A DNA stretch of 64,000 bases from Gelria sp. Kuro-4 (GTDB taxonomy: Bacteria; Bacillota; DTU030; DUMP01): positions 2,816,463 to 2,880,462 of the forward strand of contig NZ_AP024619.1 in the NCBI RefSeq assembly GCF_019668485.1. The letters run 5' to 3'. Numbering within the stretch: the first letter of the stretch is position 1; each line of letters starts with the position of its first letter. Shown one piece after another: positions 50,088 to 59,101 of this stretch. The position numbers and the translations under genes are program-made. The notes under the pieces were generated by a model. The model ran no database searches. It saw only the letters and a list, made by a program, of their open reading frames with translations, and had not been told where the DNA came from.

Positions 50088-51442
50088 GGCAGCACCACCA
50101 GCACTTTCAGGTCGTTCACGTTGGTGCCCGTGGCACCGGTGATAACAACCTCGCCGAGGTCGCGCAGGGCGGCCGAAACATCGTGCTCCGCCAAGGCCGC
50201 ATCCAGGTTGATCCCGGCCGCCTGCGCCCGTGCCAGGGTAGTCTCGTCGACAAGCGCCCCTGCCAGCTGGGTGGGACCATCGGTACCATCGGTATCTACG
50301 CTGGCCAGAGCGGCGCTCTTCACCTCCCCCAGTCTCAAAGCCGCACCCAGGGCGAATTCCTGGTTCGGGCCGCCTTCTCCGCAGTGGCCGCTGATGCGCA
50401 CGGTGGTCTCCCCACCGCCGATGACGGCGCAGGGCGGAGTGAGGGGCTGCCCGCTGGCGCGGATCTCCCGGGCAATGTCGGCGAAGGTTCCCCCGACTTC
50501 CCGGCTTTCCCCTTCCAGCATGGTGGAAAGGATAAGGGCGGAGAGGCCGAGCTCGCGGGCGGCGGCGTACGCCCCCCGGCAGGCAGCGGTGCCCGGCACC
50601 GCGACGAAGTTGTAGAGGTTATGGTCGGAAAGGTCCTTGGGGCTCTCTTCTCCGGGTCCGGCATTCTTTAGATACTCCCGCACAGAGGCGGGAACCTTGT
50701 CCCACAGCCCGTACTTGGTCAGGGTGGCGCGCGCCTGGGCGAAGGTGGAAGTATCCGGCACCGTGGGGCAGGTGATGTAGTCCAGGGGGTCGCCGATGAC
50801 ATCGGAAACGGTGAGGTTGATAATGTGGGCGCCGGGGTGTATGGCCCTCGCCAGGCGGCCGCCTTTAATCTGAGAGAGGTGCTTGCGGACGGCGTTGATC
50901 TCGATGATATTGGCGCCGCTGTAAAGCAGCAGGCGGTTCACCTGCTTCTTCTCCTCGAGGGTCACCCCCGCCACCGGGTAGGGCATGAGGGCGGAGCTCC
51001 CGCCGGTGAAAGCGGCGAAGACGATGTCTCCCGGCTGGGTTTCCCGGACCAGCGCCAAGATGTCCTGGGCGGCGGCAAAGCCGGATTCATCAGGGACGGG
51101 ATGGCTGGCCAGGCGCTTCTCGATCCGCGTGAGCTCGCCTTCCTGCCCGTACTTGCAGATGACGATGCCGCGCCGGATGCGCTCTCCGAGGATATCCTCC
51201 AGTGCCCGGGCAATGGGAAAAGTGGCCTTTCCCGCCCCCACCACGAAGATCCGGCCTGCCCGGCTGAGGTTGAAGGTGTGCGAGCCTACGGTAAGGATGT
51301 CGCCCTCCAGCTTCACCAGCCGCCTGACGGCGCGGTAGGGGTCGGCCTGGGCCAGGGCGCGTTCGACTATCTCCAGCGCCATTTCCCGGGCCGCCCGGTT
51401 GCCATGGTCAAGCAGGCGTTCCCGGTTTTTTACGTAGGTCAT
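50084..51442 (-). CDS. garK: glycerate 2-kinase (MOFRL/DUF4147 family)
   Basis: A 452-residue kinase. Family motifs are VVGAGKATFPIA, FTGGSSALMPYPV, NAVRKHLSQIKGGRLA and SVDTDGTDGPT near the C-terminal MOFRL domain. It makes 2-phosphoglycerate from D-glycerate and ATP. Enolase, its next enzyme, is encoded 100 bp upstream on the same strand, giving a direct route to PEP. ATG 51442 follows GGAGGTG by 6-8 bp; the GTG at 51451 is the other option. The symbol is functional shorthand; the fold is not that of E. coli GarK. Confidence 0.88.
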   Translation of the reverse strand: MTYVKNRERLLDHGNRAAREMALEIVERALAQADPYRAVRRLVKLEGDILTVGSHTFNLSRAGRIFVVGAGKATFPIARALEDILGERIRRGIVICKYGQEGELTRIEKRLASHPVPDESGFAAAQDILALVRETQPGDIVFAAFTGGSSALMPYPVAGVTLEEKKQVNRLLLYSGANIIEINAVRKHLSQIKGGRLARAIHPGAHIINLTVSDVIGDPLDYITCPTVPDTSTFAQARATLTKYGLWDKVPASVREYLKNAGPGEESPKDLSDHNLYNFVAVPGTAACRGAYAAARELGLSALILSTMLEGESREVGGTFADIAREIRASGQPLTPPCAVIGGGETTVRISGHCGEGGPNQEFALGAALRLGEVKSAALASVDTDGTDGPTQLAGALVDETTLARAQAAGINLDAALAEHDVSAALRDLGEVVITGATGTNVNDLKVLVVLP

Positions 51443-51485
51443 GGGCTGCACCTCCTAACTGCTCCTTCATGCGCCTTCACTCCAA

Positions 51486-51515
51486 AAGCGGCCAGGAGCA
51501 CTCTCCCGGCCGCTT
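51486..51515 (-). terminator. stem-loop between enolase copy 1 and glycerate kinase
   Basis: An 8-bp stem AAGCGGCC / GGCCGCTT with a 14-base loop, followed on the minus strand by TTGGAG. It may terminate part of the enolase transcription or protect its mRNA. Confidence 0.5.
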
Positions 51516-51543
51516 CTTGTTCATTTAGGGCCCGTCTTCGACT

Positions 51544-52815
51544 CTAGAACGGGATCCGGAAGTTCCGGCCGGCGTATACAGCGCCGCCGGCCAGTTCTTC
51601 TTCAATCTGCAGCAGCCGGTTGTACTTGGCCGTCCGCTCGCCGCGCACGGCAGCACCGGTCTTGATCTGCCCGGCGTTGATGCCCACGACCAGGTCGGAG
51701 ATGATGGGATCTTCCGTCTCGCCGGAGCGCTCGGACACCATTACCCCAAAGCTGTGGCGATAGGCCAGCTCCGCCGCGTCCAGGGCTTCGCTCAGGGTGC
51801 CGATCTGGTTCACCTTCCAAAGGAGGGCGTTGCCGGCACCGAGGGCGGCACGCTCTTTGATGCGCGCCGGGTTGGTGCAGAAGAAGTCGTCGCCCACAAT
51901 CTGGATGCCGAGCTCCCGGGTGGCCCGCACGAAGCCGTCCACGTCGTCCTCGCTGAACGGATCTTCGATGGTGACAATGGGATAGGACTTGAGAAGGTCT
52001 TTGTAGAAGGCCAGGAGCTCGTCGGTGCTGAGGAGATTGCCTTCCAGGTGGTACTTGCCGGTCTCGGGGTCGTAGAGGTGCGTGGCGGCGCAGTCCAGGC
52101 CGTAGACGATCTTCTCCTCGTAGCCGGAGCGCTTTACGGCGAGGAGGATGTTGTCCAGAGCTTCCCGTACCTTGACGATGGGCGGGGCGAAACCGCCCTC
52201 GTCGCCCACGTTAGCGGCTATCTTGCCGTATTTGTCGATGATGATGGTGCGGAGCTCTTCATACACGGCCCAGCCGATCTCCATGGCTTCTTTGAAGGTC
52301 TCTGCGCCGACCGGGAAGATGCAGAACTCTTGGAACTCCAGGTCGTTCGAGGCGTGCTTGCCGCCGTTGATGTAGTTGAGCAGCGGTACGGGCAGCACGT
52401 GGGCGTTGACGTTGATGTACTTGTAGAGGGGCACGCGCAGAGCGGCGGCTGCAGCCCGCGCCGCCGCCAGGGACACGCCCAGGATGGCGTTGGCGCCCAG
52501 GCGCGCTTTGTTGGAAGTGCCATCGAGGGCGATGAGCGCCTGGTCCAGCGCCCGCTGGTCGGTTACGCGCCTCCCCCGCAAGGCCGGGGCGATTTCCTCT
52601 GTGACGCCGGCGATGGCCTTTTGCACGCCCAGGCCGCCGAACCTTTTCCCGCCGTCGCGCACCTCCTGCGCCTCGTGGGCGCCGGTGGACTTGCCCGCCG
52701 GGACGTCTGCCCGCCCGAGGATTTCATCATTGACTACTACGTCCACCTGCACTGTCGGGTTGCCGCGGCAGTCGAGAACCTCGCGGGCGAGAACTTGAGT
52801 GATCTTGAGTTCCAT
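51544..52815 (-). CDS. eno: enolase, copy 1 (divergent active-site residues)
   Basis: A 423-residue enolase-family protein. Conserved catalytic regions include QEFCIFPVGA, NVGDEGGFAPP, TIEDPFSEDD, VGDDFFCTNPARI and LLWKVNQIGTLSEA. Two positions differ from standard enolases: the N-terminal loop SGASTG is AGKSTG, and the phosphate-contact His of SHRSGETED is Glu (VSERSGETED). The protein probably still handles a 2-phospho acid, and the linked glycerate kinase fits 2-phosphoglycerate. ATG 52815 begins MELKIT; the frame extends 20 codons upstream without support. Nearly identical to 61257-62528 except at both ends. Confidence 0.88.
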   Translation of the reverse strand: MELKITQVLAREVLDCRGNPTVQVDVVVNDEILGRADVPAGKSTGAHEAQEVRDGGKRFGGLGVQKAIAGVTEEIAPALRGRRVTDQRALDQALIALDGTSNKARLGANAILGVSLAAARAAAAALRVPLYKYINVNAHVLPVPLLNYINGGKHASNDLEFQEFCIFPVGAETFKEAMEIGWAVYEELRTIIIDKYGKIAANVGDEGGFAPPIVKVREALDNILLAVKRSGYEEKIVYGLDCAATHLYDPETGKYHLEGNLLSTDELLAFYKDLLKSYPIVTIEDPFSEDDVDGFVRATRELGIQIVGDDFFCTNPARIKERAALGAGNALLWKVNQIGTLSEALDAAELAYRHSFGVMVSERSGETEDPIISDLVVGINAGQIKTGAAVRGERTAKYNRLLQIEEELAGGAVYAGRNFRIPF

Positions 52816-52877
52816 GGTCGTCTTGACTCCTTTCTCGGGCAATCGCACCCACAGAATGTGTTTTGTGTGGGGCATTT

Positions 52878-53067
52878 CTAAGCCGTAACGTAGGGTAACG
52901 TTGCTTTCGGACGCGGGTAGAACAGAATGCGGGGTGCGGGTTCGCCGCTGGCGGCGACAGCCTTGTCCACCGCGGCTTGGGGCAAAGAGGCGCTGGTGAA
53001 CATGAATCTCTTCCCATTTGGCAGCCGGGCAAGGAAACCTTGCAGTACGCTAGGCAGCGATGCCGTC
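52878..53067 (-). pseudogene. C-terminal remnant of a LarA-family gene
   Basis: The frame ending at 52878 reads GKRFMFTSASLPQAAVDKAV and then APRILFYPRPKATLPYVT, matching the C-terminus of the LarA-like protein at 62536-63882 (GFRSASSAQEALDRAL, APRVLFYPQPQRTLPRVT). About 50-65 codons remain of some 430. It lies directly upstream of enolase copy 1 and against the stop of the TAXI gene, just as the intact larA lies upstream of enolase copy 2. Confidence 0.8.
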
Positions 53068-54084
53068 TTACTTAACCAGTCCAATTTTTCTGTAATACTT
53101 TTCTGCCCCCGGATGCATAGGAATCAGGCAATCCTTTACGGCATTCTCTTTATTGAATTCTCCTGCCATTGGGTGCACTGCGGCAAGCTCTTCTTGGTGT
53201 TCAAGGAGGGTTTTCGTAAAGTTGTACACGACATCCTCCTTAACATTGTTATTTGTTACAAGGATGATTGCCACGCTAAGACTTGGAACATCTTCCGTTT
53301 GGTTCTTGTACGTATTGGCTGGAATAACAGCCTGAGCGAAATAGGGGTGGTCTTTTATAATTACTTCCGCTTTGTCAGGTTCCACAGGCAAGAATCTGAT
53401 GTTCTTGGTTGTTGCAAGGTCTGTTATGGCAGTGGTGGGGAGACCTGACCACGTTATGGCTGCGTCCACTACTCCATCCCTGAGAGCGTCCATGCATTCC
53501 GCGTTGCTCAAGATAGTACTACTGTACGAACCAGGGGTAAGACCATAAGCCTCAGCAATGCTCGGCCACCACGACTCGGCGGTAACTCCTGCCAAAACCG
53601 CTACTTTTTTCCCTTTTAGATCTGCAATAGACTTAATGCTCGAGTTTTCGTTAACAACAGCCTCGAAAAGGGTAGTATATCCCCGCATAACAAACCGAAG
53701 GTCTGTGTACTTTCCTTCGCTGGCAAATTCTCTATTGCCGTTTAATGCGCTAAGTGCGACGTCGATAGTACACAAGCCAAATGTAAGCTCGTTGCGTCCC
53801 ACTCTCCTCGCATTTTCTACACTGGCCGTTGTCATTTCGGAAGTTGCCTTAAGCCCAGGAATGTACTTCTCGGCTAAATTTGCCATACCTGCAGCAATAA
53901 TGAACATGGCTCCACCTGTTGAGCCTCCGCCAATGGTGACATATGTCGTCTCAACAGCCTGATCGCTTCCACTTTCACTTTGGGTTGATTGACCTTTTCC
54001 ACAACCAGCTGCTGTTAGTGCTACGACAACGACTAGTGCTAGAGCTGTGATTCTAAGCGCGTACTTCTTCCATTTCATCGTCAT
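53068..54084 (-). CDS. TAXI-family TRAP solute-binding lipoprotein
   Basis: A 338-residue TAXI receptor. The lipobox LTAAGC puts the lipid-bearing Cys at 28. YVTIGGGSTGGAMFIIAAGM is the typical mature start, and IKSIADLKGKKVAVLAG and a final PMHPGAEKYYRKIG are family-like. It should feed the fused permease at 59102-61027, from which it is separated by the hyuB, hyuA and dehydrogenase genes in one operon. ATG 54084 follows AGGGAGGGAAG. Confidence 0.92.
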   Translation of the reverse strand: MTMKWKKYALRITALALVVVVALTAAGCGKGQSTQSESGSDQAVETTYVTIGGGSTGGAMFIIAAGMANLAEKYIPGLKATSEMTTASVENARRVGRNELTFGLCTIDVALSALNGNREFASEGKYTDLRFVMRGYTTLFEAVVNENSSIKSIADLKGKKVAVLAGVTAESWWPSIAEAYGLTPGSYSSTILSNAECMDALRDGVVDAAITWSGLPTTAITDLATTKNIRFLPVEPDKAEVIIKDHPYFAQAVIPANTYKNQTEDVPSLSVAIILVTNNNVKEDVVYNFTKTLLEHQEELAAVHPMAGEFNKENAVKDCLIPMHPGAEKYYRKIGLVK

Positions 54085-54125
54085 TATGCTTCCCTCCCTT
54101 TTTGTTTTAGCTTCCAATCGCAGAT

Positions 54126-55859
54126 CTACTTCGTTCTTGCCTCTCTCCGCACCATACCTACGATTTCAAGAGTATGTGGGTCAATAATAACCCCGTAGTC
54201 CTTCGCTGCGCTCTCGACCGAAACAATGCCGTTAATCACGTCGTCCCGGACAGCTATCGGGTCGCGGCTATGCGGATCCCCATACCCTCCCCCCGCCGCA
54301 GTATACAGAGTGACTGTATCTCCCGGATTCAGGAATTCTATATCGCCAACTGAATACTCTAGAGTTCGCTCATCGCTTCTACCCTCATTGATGACCCATT
54401 TTCCTCCCGACCCTGCCTTTCCTCCGAACCTCCCCTGCGGAAGCACTTTTGCCTTCTGCGAGGTATGGTGAAACTGGGGAGACAAACCGAGAATTTGATA
54501 AGACAATACCTGGCCCATACCACCTCTAAACTTGCCTGGACCTCCGGAATCAGGGCATAACTCACGTTTCAAATACATTACAGGCGAACTCATCTCGGTC
54601 GCTTCTATAGAAGGAGTAGGGCAATTTGTCACATGGCAGGACATAGCGCTCAATCCGTCTTTAGAAGGACGCGCGCCAAGGCCACCTGCAACGACCTCAC
54701 CCCACATTACACGTTTGTTGCTCTCAGGGGTGATAGCGCTGCAGTAGTTATATATACAGCCACATGATTCTGCCATTACTTTATCGGGGATCGCCTCTGC
54801 AAGAGCCCCCATGATCAAATCCACCAGACTGTGACATACGATCATCCTCTGATAGCATGCAGCAGGTGACTTGCAGTTAACTAGCGTCCCTTCCGGTGCA
54901 GAAATGTGAATAGGTCTGTTGCAGCCGGCATTGCTCGGCATCTCAGGGTCTGTAAGGCATCGCATGGTGTAGTAGACGGCCGAGTAAGTTGCGGAAAGAG
55001 GTGCGTTGATTGGACCATTAATCTGGGGATCTGTGCCAGCGAAATCAAACCAAATATCGGAACCTTTTACGGTTACTGTAACCTTCAAACGGTATGGCCC
55101 GCCTTTGGACCCATCATCGAGAACATACGCGGTGTGCTCGTAGCAACCATCCGGGATTTCCTGTATTGTGGCGCGCGTTCTGCGCTCCGAATAGTCCAGT
55201 AATGCCTCAAAGCATTTGGAGACCGTATCTGGACCGTATTTTCTCAAGACCGCCTTGAATTCCTCCGCTGCGACTCTACAGGCAAAAGCCTGTGCCCGAA
55301 GATCGTTCTCCATGACATCAGGTACACGGGTGTTATTCACGAGCATATTAAAGAGGTCCTCATTCAACTGGCCTTTCTTATAAAGCTTAAGAGGCGGAAC
55401 TCGAATACCCTCTTGCCAAATCTCAACACCCCACCCTCGCGTACCCATCCACATCGCGCCGACGTCCAAGTAATGGGCCATGAGAGCCGTGAATCCCATA
55501 AGTTTGCCCTCGTAGAATACAGGGCAGTACATGATGATGTCTCCCGTATGATGAACTGCCATTGAGCCTCCGGCTACATATGGGTCGTTCGTGATCAAAA
55601 TATCTCCATCTTCAAGCATATCCTGGGAAAAGCAATGCTTTAGTATTGTCTCGAGACATGGACTTATACAGTGCAGATGAATTGGAACATTTGCTGACTC
55701 TGCAATCAAGGATCCGGTCCCGTCGAAAAGTGCCGCTGAGCAATCCTCCATCTCTCTTACAATGTAGGAATAGGCAGATTTTATCATTCGTGATGACATC
55801 TGCTCCGCCACAGTGACAAGAGCATTACGTACTACTTCTACTGTAATGGGATCTACCAC
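54126..55859 (-). CDS. hyuB: hydantoinase B/oxoprolinase-family subunit (HyuB)
   Basis: A 577-residue protein of the HyuB family, the partner of HyuA. Typical segments are DPITVEVVRNALVTVAEQM at the start, GDILITNDPYVAGGSMAVHHTGDII and PDSGGPGKFRGGMGQ near the C-terminus, and TAAGGGYGDPHSRDP. HyuA/HyuB complexes hydrolyse cyclic amides such as hydantoins or 5-oxoproline with ATP, or form part of acetone/acetophenone carboxylases. The start overlaps the hyuA stop by 7 bp. No third (gamma) subunit is adjacent, which argues against acetone carboxylase. Confidence 0.92.
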   Translation of the reverse strand: MVDPITVEVVRNALVTVAEQMSSRMIKSAYSYIVREMEDCSAALFDGTGSLIAESANVPIHLHCISPCLETILKHCFSQDMLEDGDILITNDPYVAGGSMAVHHTGDIIMYCPVFYEGKLMGFTALMAHYLDVGAMWMGTRGWGVEIWQEGIRVPPLKLYKKGQLNEDLFNMLVNNTRVPDVMENDLRAQAFACRVAAEEFKAVLRKYGPDTVSKCFEALLDYSERRTRATIQEIPDGCYEHTAYVLDDGSKGGPYRLKVTVTVKGSDIWFDFAGTDPQINGPINAPLSATYSAVYYTMRCLTDPEMPSNAGCNRPIHISAPEGTLVNCKSPAACYQRMIVCHSLVDLIMGALAEAIPDKVMAESCGCIYNYCSAITPESNKRVMWGEVVAGGLGARPSKDGLSAMSCHVTNCPTPSIEATEMSSPVMYLKRELCPDSGGPGKFRGGMGQVLSYQILGLSPQFHHTSQKAKVLPQGRFGGKAGSGGKWVINEGRSDERTLEYSVGDIEFLNPGDTVTLYTAAGGGYGDPHSRDPIAVRDDVINGIVSVESAAKDYGVIIDPHTLEIVGMVRREARTK

Positions 55860-57934
55860 TGGTTCTCCCTCCTCTTCGAACAGAACGAGGTGTGGATAAT
55901 AATGTTACGATACTGATCCATAGTGGCTGTATGGCCTGGGAACACCACCACTGTGGAACCATACTCCTCCAGGATTGCCGGCCCTTTAATAACGTTTCCA
56001 GCCCGTAGGAGTTTTGTACGATACACCGGGGTGTTAACATATCGGTCTGTGAAGAAGACTTCTCTAGTTCCAGCAAAAGCCTTGTCTGGTGAAGTATCAA
56101 CGCACTCTTCTTCCTTGAGTGGCGGTTTTGGAATGCCGCCTATGGCTGTAACTCTAAGATTAACGATTTCTACAGGCTTCCCTGGGGTGCAGTAACCGTA
56201 GACTCTTGTGTGCAATTCGTTAAAACCTCGACAGACAAGGTCTAGATCCTCTCTACTCAGACTTGCTCTTACTTCTACTGGGACGGATATCTCGTACGCC
56301 TGGCCACGATATCTCATGTCGATGCTCCTAACAAAGGCTATGGCGCTATCAGGTATCCCATCTCGTTGCAGCTGCTGGTAGCCCATCGTCTCCATTTCTC
56401 TAAAGGACTGGTTAACTGCATCGAGGTCTACGTCTGCTGAGTCGCTTAATAGGGTATGAACATAGTCGTAACGAATGTCACTGTTCAGTAAACCTAGAGC
56501 TGCTACTGCGCCTGGAGAGTATGGAATAACTACCGAACCGATTTCCAGCTCATCGGCCAACGCACCGGCATGCATGGGTCCAGCGCCGCCGAAAGCAACC
56601 AGGGCAAAATCGCGCGGATCATAACCCTTTGATGTAGAGACCACTTTTAGTGCTCTGATCATATTGGAGTTCACAATATCGATGATCCCTTTTGCTGCTT
56701 GAACTACATCCATTCCTAAGGGATTGGCGACTTTTTGTTTAATAGCCTCTATAGCCTTCTCTGGATGCAGATGCATTTCACCTCCCAAGAAGAAGCCGGG
56801 GTTGATCCGGCCTAGAACAAGGTTTGCGTCAGTAACGGTGGGTTCTAAACCGCCTTTTCCGTAACAAGCCGGACCTGGATTAGCCTGTGCACTCTTCGGT
56901 CCGACCCTGAGGGCGCCGCCAGTATCAATCCAAGCAATAGAGCCGCCACCAGCACCAATGGTTTGAAATTCAATTGTAGGTGTAATAACTGGATACTGCT
57001 GTACCTCAGACCAAGTCGTAGTTTTTGGTTTGTTGTCCTCTATAATCGCAACATCACAGCTCGTTCCACCCATATCCAACGTAATTACATTGGAGAACCC
57101 TGCCAACCTAGCAAATAAATTCCCGCCGATAACCCCGGCGACAACTCCACAGTGGGCAATATTGACGGGCTTATTCTTTGCGGCCCCAAATGTGCTAAGT
57201 CCCCCATTGCTTTGCATTACAAGGGTTTCGGCATCTACACCCGCCTGTCTCAACTGTTGGGATAGTTTCTCTAGGTGTCGCGTTACGGCCGGTTTAGCGT
57301 ACGCGTTGATTACAGTTGTACTCGTTCGTCCGTATTCCCTAAACTCTCGGGCAATGTCACTTGAGAGGGAAACCATTAGTTCGGGGAACTTTTCCTTCGC
57401 TACTTCGGCTATCCTTGTTTCATGGGTATCGTTTATATAGGAGTGTAATAAGCATACTGCTATCGACTCAACACCCTTCTTGCACAATTCCTCAAATATT
57501 TTTTCTAACTCGTCTTCGTCAAGGGCCTGAACTACTTCACCCTTCGCATTAATCCTTTCTGATACTCCGAAACGTAAGTGCCGTGGCACTAATGGCCTGG
57601 GCTTGTCCAAATAGATGTCGTAGATATTACCCTTTCTTGCTGCCTTACCAATCTCAAGAATATCTCTGAAACCTTTAGTGGTTATTAGAGCGACATTTTC
57701 GGCCTCGCCTTGCACGATCATATTTGTTAGGAAAGTTGTGCCGTACATAAAATACGCTACGCTCTCCGCAGGGCAATGGGCTTCGTTAAAAGCTTTCTTG
57801 CAACCTGACACAACGCCGAGTCCCAAGTCTTCGCTCGTCGTCGGCACTTTTGTTACTACAAGATTTCCGTTTTTTTCGTTGAATAACACGACGTCGGTGT
57901 GGGTACCTCCTGTGTCCACAGCAATTCTGATCAT
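55853..57934 (-). CDS. hyuA: hydantoinase A/oxoprolinase-family subunit (HyuA)
   Basis: A 693-residue HyuA protein with an actin-like ATPase fold. IAVDTGGTHTDVVLF is the N-terminal phosphate loop, TLDMGGTSCDVAII the second, with FGGAGPMHAGALADEL after them. It activates the substrate carbonyl with ATP before hydrolysis or carboxylation by HyuB. It lies in an operon with a TAXI importer and an opine-type dehydrogenase, suggesting uptake and breakdown of an N-containing acid. GGGAGGTAACTTG precedes ATG 57934. Confidence 0.93.
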   Translation of the reverse strand: MIRIAVDTGGTHTDVVLFNEKNGNLVVTKVPTTSEDLGLGVVSGCKKAFNEAHCPAESVAYFMYGTTFLTNMIVQGEAENVALITTKGFRDILEIGKAARKGNIYDIYLDKPRPLVPRHLRFGVSERINAKGEVVQALDEDELEKIFEELCKKGVESIAVCLLHSYINDTHETRIAEVAKEKFPELMVSLSSDIAREFREYGRTSTTVINAYAKPAVTRHLEKLSQQLRQAGVDAETLVMQSNGGLSTFGAAKNKPVNIAHCGVVAGVIGGNLFARLAGFSNVITLDMGGTSCDVAIIEDNKPKTTTWSEVQQYPVITPTIEFQTIGAGGGSIAWIDTGGALRVGPKSAQANPGPACYGKGGLEPTVTDANLVLGRINPGFFLGGEMHLHPEKAIEAIKQKVANPLGMDVVQAAKGIIDIVNSNMIRALKVVSTSKGYDPRDFALVAFGGAGPMHAGALADELEIGSVVIPYSPGAVAALGLLNSDIRYDYVHTLLSDSADVDLDAVNQSFREMETMGYQQLQRDGIPDSAIAFVRSIDMRYRGQAYEISVPVEVRASLSREDLDLVCRGFNELHTRVYGYCTPGKPVEIVNLRVTAIGGIPKPPLKEEECVDTSPDKAFAGTREVFFTDRYVNTPVYRTKLLRAGNVIKGPAILEEYGSTVVVFPGHTATMDQYRNIIIHTSFCSKRRENQW

Positions 57935-57983
57935 ACAGTCAAGTTACCTCCCTTGGCCGATCTTGATCTGGTCAACCTATTGC

Positions 57984-59063
57984 CTAGCTACAAGAGCCTC
58001 CATAAGTTAGATAGCTATTGATCGCTTCGATTGACATGCCGTCAATACCGATCTTAGAGACGTTTCTTCCTATACTCATGTAGTCTACCTCGTTGATCAC
58101 ACTCCCTAACGTAACAACTGACGTGGCAACTGGCGTTGGAACCCCCAGCATCTCGCCAAGGGAGCATAGGAGTACTACGCCTGCGGAGATGTCCTCGGTT
58201 ATATACCTGTGATTGGCGGACAGCGGACCCTTACTAGACCGACGTACGAACTCCTCAAAACTTAAACCTCGAAGCTGCGGACCCAGCTCCATATAAGGAA
58301 TTGACTTTAGCCCAAGTGCTTTAAGAACTGCACACTTTTCATTGTCGAGTGCCACCATTGCTTTTTTTACAGAAGGCGTAAAGCCTTCCTTGTATAGGTA
58401 GAACTCTCCCCCGCTGTACTCAACTCGTCCAATATTAAGTAGCGAAGGCAAGGGATGTGATATTATATTTAGATTGTGTAGGCCAACTTCAAGAACATTT
58501 GTCCATGGAGTTATCTGTGGGTACAGCTGCTTTAGCTCTTCCGCCACTAACTCGTTCTGATTTGAAGGAAAGGCAGAAAAAGGAAGGCTGGTCACAACAC
58601 GGTGTACATTCACATGTCCTGGCTCTACAATGCGGCATGCATATGGAAGGGTTAGAGATTCGGCCAAGATAACATCCTTGGTAACTCCTGCATCGTTGAA
58701 AACTTTGGCCATTTCCAGCGTTCCGCAGGACCCTGGGAGAAGGACAATCACTTGACCAGGTGAAAGATAAGGAACTAGCATCTCCGCAACAATCCTATGA
58801 GCGGGAGCAACGGTGACTACCATAACGTGACTAACATCTGTCATTGCTTCTTTGATGTCCGAGGTAATCATCTTGATTCGGGCCTTACCAGTTCTTGCAT
58901 AGCCTGTCAATTCCAGCACGTTTCCGTGTTCCTGCAACGGTAAGATTTTGTCGACGAATTGTGACATCTCGAACAGGTGCACGTCAAAGCCGGCCAAAGT
59001 GAGATCCGCCGCCATGGCCTGGCCTGCGTTTCCTGCACCGATAACTGCAATGTTTTTAATCAC
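57984..59063 (-). CDS. NAD/NADP octopine/nopaline dehydrogenase-family protein
   Basis: A 359-residue dehydrogenase. VIKNIAVIGAGNAGQAMAADL is the Rossmann loop, and the C-terminal domain carries EVGLHNLNIISHPLPSLLN, with the His expected at the opine dehydrogenase active site, and YKEGFTPSV. The family oxidises or makes N-(carboxyalkyl) amino acids. GTG 59063 is used since GAGGAGGTTTGC lies 3 bp upstream; the longer frame to 59105 overlaps the permease gene. In this operon it may act on the transported compound before or after HyuAB. Confidence 0.85.
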   Translation of the reverse strand: MIKNIAVIGAGNAGQAMAADLTLAGFDVHLFEMSQFVDKILPLQEHGNVLELTGYARTGKARIKMITSDIKEAMTDVSHVMVVTVAPAHRIVAEMLVPYLSPGQVIVLLPGSCGTLEMAKVFNDAGVTKDVILAESLTLPYACRIVEPGHVNVHRVVTSLPFSAFPSNQNELVAEELKQLYPQITPWTNVLEVGLHNLNIISHPLPSLLNIGRVEYSGGEFYLYKEGFTPSVKKAMVALDNEKCAVLKALGLKSIPYMELGPQLRGLSFEEFVRRSSKGPLSANHRYITEDISAGVVLLCSLGEMLGVPTPVATSVVTLGSVINEVDYMSIGRNVSKIGIDGMSIEAINSYLTYGGSCS

Positions 59064-59101
59064 TGCGCAAACCTCCTCTACTCTTCTATGGATCATCACT
59101 T

